A DNA stretch of 9,616 nt, taken from Solirubrobacteraceae bacterium (GTDB lineage: Bacteria > Actinomycetota > Thermoleophilia > Solirubrobacterales > Solirubrobacteraceae). Below the pieces are notes generated by a model. The model did no database searches, had not been told where the DNA came from, and saw only the letters and a list, made by a program, of their open reading frames with translations. The stretch spans positions 1 through 9,616 of the forward strand of contig JADGIB010000128.1 in NCBI GenBank assembly GCA_019683665.1, in the 5' to 3' direction. Of the stretch, positions 6,838 to 9,616 are shown piece by piece. Positions within the stretch are counted from its first letter, which is position 1. Each line of letters opens with the position of its first letter. The position numbers and the translations under genes were made by a program.

Positions 6838-7713
6838 CTAGCGTATCGGCGCGTGCTCGGCCAGCGCCGCCTCGAGCGTGCGCCGGTTGCGGACCGGCAT
6901 GTCGTCGGGGAAGCCGGCGAAGGCGGCCTCGGGCGGCAGGCCGATGACCTCGGCCTCGGCGACCGGGGCGTGGGCGCGCACGGCCTCGACGACGCGGGCC
7001 AGCGGCACGGCGAGGTGGTCCTCGACGTTCATCGAGACCTGGGCGACGCCGCCGCGGTGAGCGAGCTCCAGGCCGATCGCGCGCAGCCCGGGCAGGCCGT
7101 GGGCGCCGCCCTCGCGGATGTCGGCCGCGATCGCCTTCGCGTCCTCGACGGTCGCCGGCGGGGCGAGCTCGAGGTTGAAGGCGATGAGCGGCGGGCGGCA
7201 GGCGACGAGCGTCGCGCCCGCCGTCGGGTGCGGGGCCGGCGGGCCGAAGTCGGCCTCCAGCTCACCGGCGGCCATCCGGGCGGCGAGCGCCGCCGGGCCG
7301 CCGCGGCGGACCTCGGCCCGGGTGCGCCCCCCGCCGAGCTCGCCGTAGAGGAGCACGGGGACGCCGAGGCGGCCGATGCCGTCGGCGGCGACGAGCGCCT
7401 CGGCGGCGGCGGCGCCGCGCTGGGCGGGCGTGAGGTGGACGACCGGGCAGACGTCGAGGGCGCCGACGTGCGGGTGGATGCCCTCGTGGTCGCTGACGTC
7501 GATGAGCTCGACCGCCTGGGCGGCGCCGGCGACGAGCGCGGCGGCGAGCGTCCCGGGCGCGGCGGCGAGCGTGAAGACGGAGCGGTGGTGGTCGGGGTCG
7601 GAGTGCACGTCGAGGACGCGCGCGCCGGCCCGCGCGTAGGCGTCGCCGATGGCGGCGAGGACGAGGGGGTCGCGCCCCTCGGAGACGTTGGGGACGGCGA
7701 TGAGCGGCTCCAT
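6838..7713 (-). CDS. Glutamate formimidoyltransferase, single-domain
   Basis: The family moves the formimino group of N-formimino-L-glutamate to tetrahydrofolate, the last step of one histidine degradation route. The 291 residues cover both halves of the transferase. The N-terminal half shows VPNVSEGRD (8-16), DHHRSVFTL, and VSDHEGIHPHVGALDVCPVV with the histidine corresponding to the catalytic one in the mammalian enzyme. The C-terminal half shows GLPGLRAIGLELAHRGGVAQ and VSMNVEDH. There is no cyclodeaminase domain, unlike the bifunctional animal FTCD. ATG 7713 shares its A with the upstream TGA (TGATG), so translation is probably coupled. No hut genes are in view, so the physiological donor may differ, for example formylglutamate or another one-carbon carrier; this is inference. 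Confidence 0.88.
   Translation of the reverse strand: MEPLIAVPNVSEGRDPLVLAAIGDAYARAGARVLDVHSDPDHHRSVFTLAAAPGTLAAALVAGAAQAVELIDVSDHEGIHPHVGALDVCPVVHLTPAQRGAAAAEALVAADGIGRLGVPVLLYGELGGGRTRAEVRRGGPAALAARMAAGELEADFGPPAPHPTAGATLVACRPPLIAFNLELAPPATVEDAKAIAADIREGGAHGLPGLRAIGLELAHRGGVAQVSMNVEDHLAVPLARVVEAVRAHAPVAEAEVIGLPPEAAFAGFPDDMPVRNRRTLEAALAEHAPIR
6840..6845 (-). promoter_or_regulatory. Putative internal -10 before the membrane protein gene
   Basis: TACGCT on the minus strand ends exactly 7 bp before ATG 6832, the leaderless TANNNT layout. It covers the last codons of the formimidoyltransferase gene, whose TAG stop (6838-6840) falls between the hexamer and the ATG. It would allow the membrane protein-hydrolase-hisS-aspS group to be expressed independently. 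No -35 is visible. Confidence 0.45.
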
Positions 7714-8663
7714 CAGAGGACGAAGCGGCCGGACTCCAGGACGGGGGTGTCGCCGATCGCCAGCGTCGCGTCGAGGACGACGACGTCGAGGTGGACGGGG
7801 ACCGAGACGGTCCCGCCGATCCCGGCGCTCGCCCCGAACGCGACGTGGGCGGTGCCGAGCAGCTTCTCGTCCTCGAGGACGTTGCCGGTGAGCGTCGCGT
7901 GCTCGTTCGTGCCGACGCCGAGCTCGGCGAGGTTCGTGCCCTGCTCGCCGGCGGCCCGCAGCCGGGCCAGCAGCTGCGCGCCCTCGGGCCCCTCGGCCAT
8001 CGTGAGCCGCCCGTCCTCGACGGTGAGGCGGGCGGGCGGGTCGGCGAGGCCGATCGCGGCGAGGCTGGAGGCGACGATCGTCCCCTCCCCGCCGAGCGGG
8101 GCGATGAACCCCTCGCCGCACGGCAGGTTCCCGAACGCGCCGGGCGCGGTGAGGTCGCCGTCGTCGGCGATCCCCTCCCTCCCGCGCAGGTCGAGGCGCA
8201 GGTCGGTGCCGCGCGGGCAGGTGAGGCGGGCCTCGTCGGCGGCGGTGAGCAGCTCGGCGACGGCGCGCGAGCGGGCGACCATCGCGTCGACGTCGACGGC
8301 CATGAGCCGGGCGAGCATGTCGGCGGTGACGTGCGGCATCGTCGCGCCGCGGGCGCCGTGCTCGTTGGCGGCCTTGCGCGCGCGCGTGTGGGAGATCGAC
8401 CAGGCGGTCGGGGCGACGAAGACGTCGGCGGCGGCGAGCGCGGCGGCGACCGCGGCGGGCGGCTCGGCGCCGTCGGTGTCGCGCGCGGTCGTCAGCGCGA
8501 GCGTGGCGTTGGCGCCGGCGCGCTGGGCCTCGTCCCGCAGCGCGGCGCCGATGTCGGCGGTCGACGCGTCGGCGACGACCACCACCTCCTCGCCGGGCTG
8601 GACGGCCAGGCAGCGGCCGATGACGGTCTGGACGGCGGGAGCGAGGTCGGGCGTCTCGGGCAC
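7713..8663 (-). CDS. Aminopeptidase T / M29-like metallopeptidase
   Basis: The family comprises M29-type exopeptidases and the related NicX-type dioxygenases; removal of N-terminal residues by a two-metal site is the usual assignment. The protein has 316 residues from GTG 8663. An N-terminal nucleotide-hydrolase-like fold half (QPGEEVVVVADAS, 22-34) is followed by a C-terminal half carrying the expected metal ligands: Glu184 in GEGF, Glu266 in LEDEK, His273 in GTAHVAFG, and His291 and Asp293 in VPVHLD. It is shorter than classical M29 enzymes (about 400). An in-frame GTG at 8672 would add three residues, but it lies inside the TAGCGT -10 element, so 8663 is preferred. Its TGA shares one base with the formimidoyltransferase ATG. 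Peptidase activity is not assured; the substrate is unknown. Confidence 0.82.
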   Translation of the reverse strand: MPETPDLAPAVQTVIGRCLAVQPGEEVVVVADASTADIGAALRDEAQRAGANATLALTTARDTDGAEPPAAVAAALAAADVFVAPTAWSISHTRARKAANEHGARGATMPHVTADMLARLMAVDVDAMVARSRAVAELLTAADEARLTCPRGTDLRLDLRGREGIADDGDLTAPGAFGNLPCGEGFIAPLGGEGTIVASSLAAIGLADPPARLTVEDGRLTMAEGPEGAQLLARLRAAGEQGTNLAELGVGTNEHATLTGNVLEDEKLLGTAHVAFGASAGIGGTVSVPVHLDVVVLDATLAIGDTPVLESGRFVL

Positions 8664-8670
8664 GCGCGGC

Positions 8671-8676
8671 ACGCTA
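8671..8676 (-). promoter_or_regulatory. Putative -10 of the aminopeptidase transcription unit (leaderless)
   Basis: TAGCGT on the minus strand is followed by exactly 7 bp and then GTG 8663. This fits a leaderless TANNNT promoter and is the reason for choosing 8663 over the GTG at 8672. The 72-bp space back to the dtxR-like stop shows no clear terminator hairpin with a T run and no obvious -35. Confidence 0.5.
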
Positions 8677-8735
8677 CCGCGCCGTCGCGTCGCGTGGCGC
8701 TGTCGCGGGCAGCTCGTGCGCGCGGCGGCGCGGCG

Positions 8736-9206
8736 CTACGAGCGGGCGGCGCCGACGAGGAAGCGGACCGGCGGGTCGCCGACGCCGCGCTCGGCGCACG
8801 GCCGGTCGCCGGGCCAGCTCGCGAGGCGCAGGCGCTCCTCGAGCTTCGGCGAGACGGCGGTCAGCAGCGCGTCGGCCTCCTCCGCGACCTCGTCCTCGGG
8901 GACGTCGAGGACGGTGCGCAGGAAGTGCTCGACGACGCGCCGGCGGCGGCGGACCGCGTCGGCCTGGCGGCGGCCGGTGTCGGTCAGGCGCCAGCCGCGG
9001 TTCTCCGCGCGCTGGATGAAGCCGTCGGCCTCGAGGCGGCGCAGCATCTCGTGGACGGTCGGCGCCGAGAGCCCGAGCTGGCGGGCGATCGACGCACCCG
9101 AGACGGAGGCGCCGTGGCGCCCGAGGCGGCCCATGACCTCGAGATACCGGGCCTCGGCAGGACTCGGGGGCCTGAGCTCGCTCTCGGTCTCGGTGTGCAT
9201 GGACAT
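8736..9206 (-). CDS. DtxR/MntR-family transcriptional regulator with substituted metal ligands
   Basis: Members are dimeric, metal-activated repressors of iron or manganese genes. The 156 residues show an N-terminal winged helix-turn-helix (about 18-82, GASIARQLGLSAPTVHEMLRRLEADGFI) and a helical dimerisation domain (about 83-130, VVEHFLRTVLDVPEDEVAEEAD). The SH3-like domain of DtxR is absent, as in MntR. Anchoring on Glu93 (DtxR Glu83), His79 becomes Arg89, His98 becomes Ala108, Cys102 becomes Asp112, Glu105 becomes Leu115 and His106 becomes Thr116. Most metal ligands are therefore missing, so it may sense something else or act without metal. The start at ATG 9206 is preferred over ATG 9200 because TATAGT lies exactly 7 bp upstream. 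It is divergent from a Fur-family gene. Family membership is firm; the ligand is unknown. Confidence 0.9.
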   Translation of the reverse strand: MSMHTETESELRPPSPAEARYLEVMGRLGRHGASVSGASIARQLGLSAPTVHEMLRRLEADGFIQRAENRGWRLTDTGRRQADAVRRRRRVVEHFLRTVLDVPEDEVAEEADALLTAVSPKLEERLRLASWPGDRPCAERGVGDPPVRFLVGAARS

Positions 9207-9213
9207 GGCCGCC

Positions 9214-9219
9214 ACTATA
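9214..9219 (-). promoter_or_regulatory. Putative -10 of the dtxR-like gene (leaderless)
   Basis: TATAGT on the minus strand, close to the TATAAT consensus, ends exactly 7 bp before ATG 9206. This implies transcription starting at the start codon. No convincing -35 is seen at 16-18 bp. It lies in the only AT-rich patch of the window. Confidence 0.6.
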
Positions 9220-9225
9220 ACAAGA

Positions 9226-9239
9226 AGCTCAAAATAGCT
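9226..9239. promoter_or_regulatory. Short inverted repeat AGCT-N6-AGCT in the divergent regulator spacer
   Basis: AGCT at 9226-9229 and 9236-9239 flank CAAAAT, in the AT-rich stretch just upstream of the dtxR-like -10. It could be an operator for one of the two flanking metal-regulator-type proteins. The arms are only 4 bp and are themselves palindromic, so support is weak. It does not match the standard DtxR, MntR or Fur boxes. Confidence 0.2.
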
Positions 9240-9266
9240 GCCACCTAACGCTTGCCCGTCGATTGC

Positions 9267-9272
9267 TACCCT
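9267..9272 (+). promoter_or_regulatory. Putative -10 of the fur-like gene (leaderless)
   Basis: TACCCT is followed by exactly 7 bp and then GTG 9280, the same TANNNT-to-start spacing as on the facing dtxR-like gene. A TTGCCC at 9252-9257 is only 9 bp from the hexamer, too close to be its -35. Confidence 0.5.
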
Positions 9273-9279
9273 AGGTTCC

Positions 9280-9616
9280 GTGTCGGACGCCGCCCCGATC
9301 AACGTTCCCGAGGACGCGCTCTGCGCGGCGCTGCGTGAGCGCGGCCAGCGGGTCACGCCCCAGCGGCTGACGATCGCGCGCGTCGTGCGGGAGCTCGACA
9401 CCCACGTCACGGCCGAGCAGGTCCTGACCGCGGTGTCCGACCGGCTGCCCGGCGTCTCCCTCCCGACCGTCTACGCGACGCTCGAGCTGCTCGAGGAGCT
9501 CGGCAGCGTCCGGCGCGTGAGCGCGGGCGGCGGCGCGATCCTCTACGACCCGCGCACCCACCCCCACCACCACGTCGTCTGCACCCGATGCGGCGCGGTC
9601 GCCGACCTCGAGGCCC
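9280..9616 (+). CDS. Fur/PerR-family transcriptional regulator, 3' end beyond window
   Basis: Dimeric metal-responsive repressor family covering Fur, PerR, Zur and related proteins. From GTG 9280, 112 residues are visible. A winged helix (about 11-82) contains RVTPQRLTIARVV and the recognition helix SLPTVYATLELLEELGSV. The hinge and first metal region follow: YDPRTHPHHHVVCTRCG, with His94, His96-98 and the first structural-zinc pair Cys101/Cys104. The second CxxC would lie past the right edge. His42 (THVTAEQV) and Asp90 (YD) fit the PerR-type sensing set rather than iron Fur, but this is a weak inference from a partial protein. Start choice rests on the TACCCT seven bases upstream and a typical N-terminus. 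It faces the DtxR-like gene. Confidence 0.9.
   Translation, partial: MSDAAPINVPEDALCAALRERGQRVTPQRLTIARVVRELDTHVTAEQVLTAVSDRLPGVSLPTVYATLELLEELGSVRRVSAGGGAILYDPRTHPHHHVVCTRCGAVADLEA

Noticed and set aside
8664..8735. Terminator or small RNA between the dtxR-like and aminopeptidase genes
   Set aside because: The spacer is GC-rich with weak imperfect pairing only and no T run.
6706..9237. Plus-strand open frame of about 843 residues, a possible giant protein
   Set aside because: It runs antisense through four well-supported genes and is low-complexity Arg/Ser/Ala sequence with no family motif.
1..9616. CRISPR array, tRNA or rRNA genes, insertion sequence, phage genes or defence system
   Set aside because: No spaced direct repeats, no tRNA cloverleaf, no transposase or integrase motifs and no composition break were seen; the window looks like chromosomal housekeeping DNA.

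Overview
The window is very GC-rich DNA (about three quarters G+C by eye), densely packed with genes, using many GTG starts and 1-4 bp gene overlaps. Together with the gene order (metallo-hydrolase, hisS, aspS) and leaderless-type promoters, this points to a high-GC actinobacterium. A deep lineage such as Thermoleophilia/Solirubrobacterales is my guess; nothing in the sequence fixes the class.

Left end, 1-2826. A minus-strand gene runs off the left edge. It encodes a tRNA 2-thiouridylase (MnmA) with an extra N-terminal domain of the SufU/IscU/NifU iron-sulfur scaffold type. Divergent from it, across 56 bp holding two 14-bp perfect palindromes, is a membrane-anchored GAF-GGDEF diguanylate cyclase gene broken by a single-base frameshift at about 2392-2397.

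Centre, 2813-8663. Six minus-strand genes run in one direction with almost no gaps: an M29-like aminopeptidase, a single-domain glutamate formimidoyltransferase, a small two-helix membrane protein, a glyoxalase II-like metallo-beta-lactamase-fold hydrolase, hisS and aspS. Three successive junctions use the same 4-bp GTGA stop/start overlap. A likely internal promoter sits exactly at the junction before the membrane protein gene, so the series may be two transcription units: peptidase-formimidoyltransferase, and membrane protein-hydrolase-hisS-aspS. The end of aspS overlaps the end of the diguanylate cyclase gene tail-to-tail.

Right end, 8736-9616. A DtxR/MntR-family repressor gene (minus), whose usual metal ligands are mostly substituted, faces a Fur/PerR-family gene (plus, cut by the right edge) across a 73-bp AT-richer spacer.

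The most coherent signal beyond the genes is a promoter rule. All five gene starts that look like heads of transcription units on the two flanks and in the central series (mnmA, aminopeptidase, membrane protein, dtxR-like, fur-like) have a TANNNT hexamer ending 7 bp (8 for mnmA) before the start codon. None of the four operon-internal starts does. This is the leaderless-mRNA layout known from actinobacteria, and it also decides the aminopeptidase start. The most novel-looking item is the scaffold-MnmA fusion.
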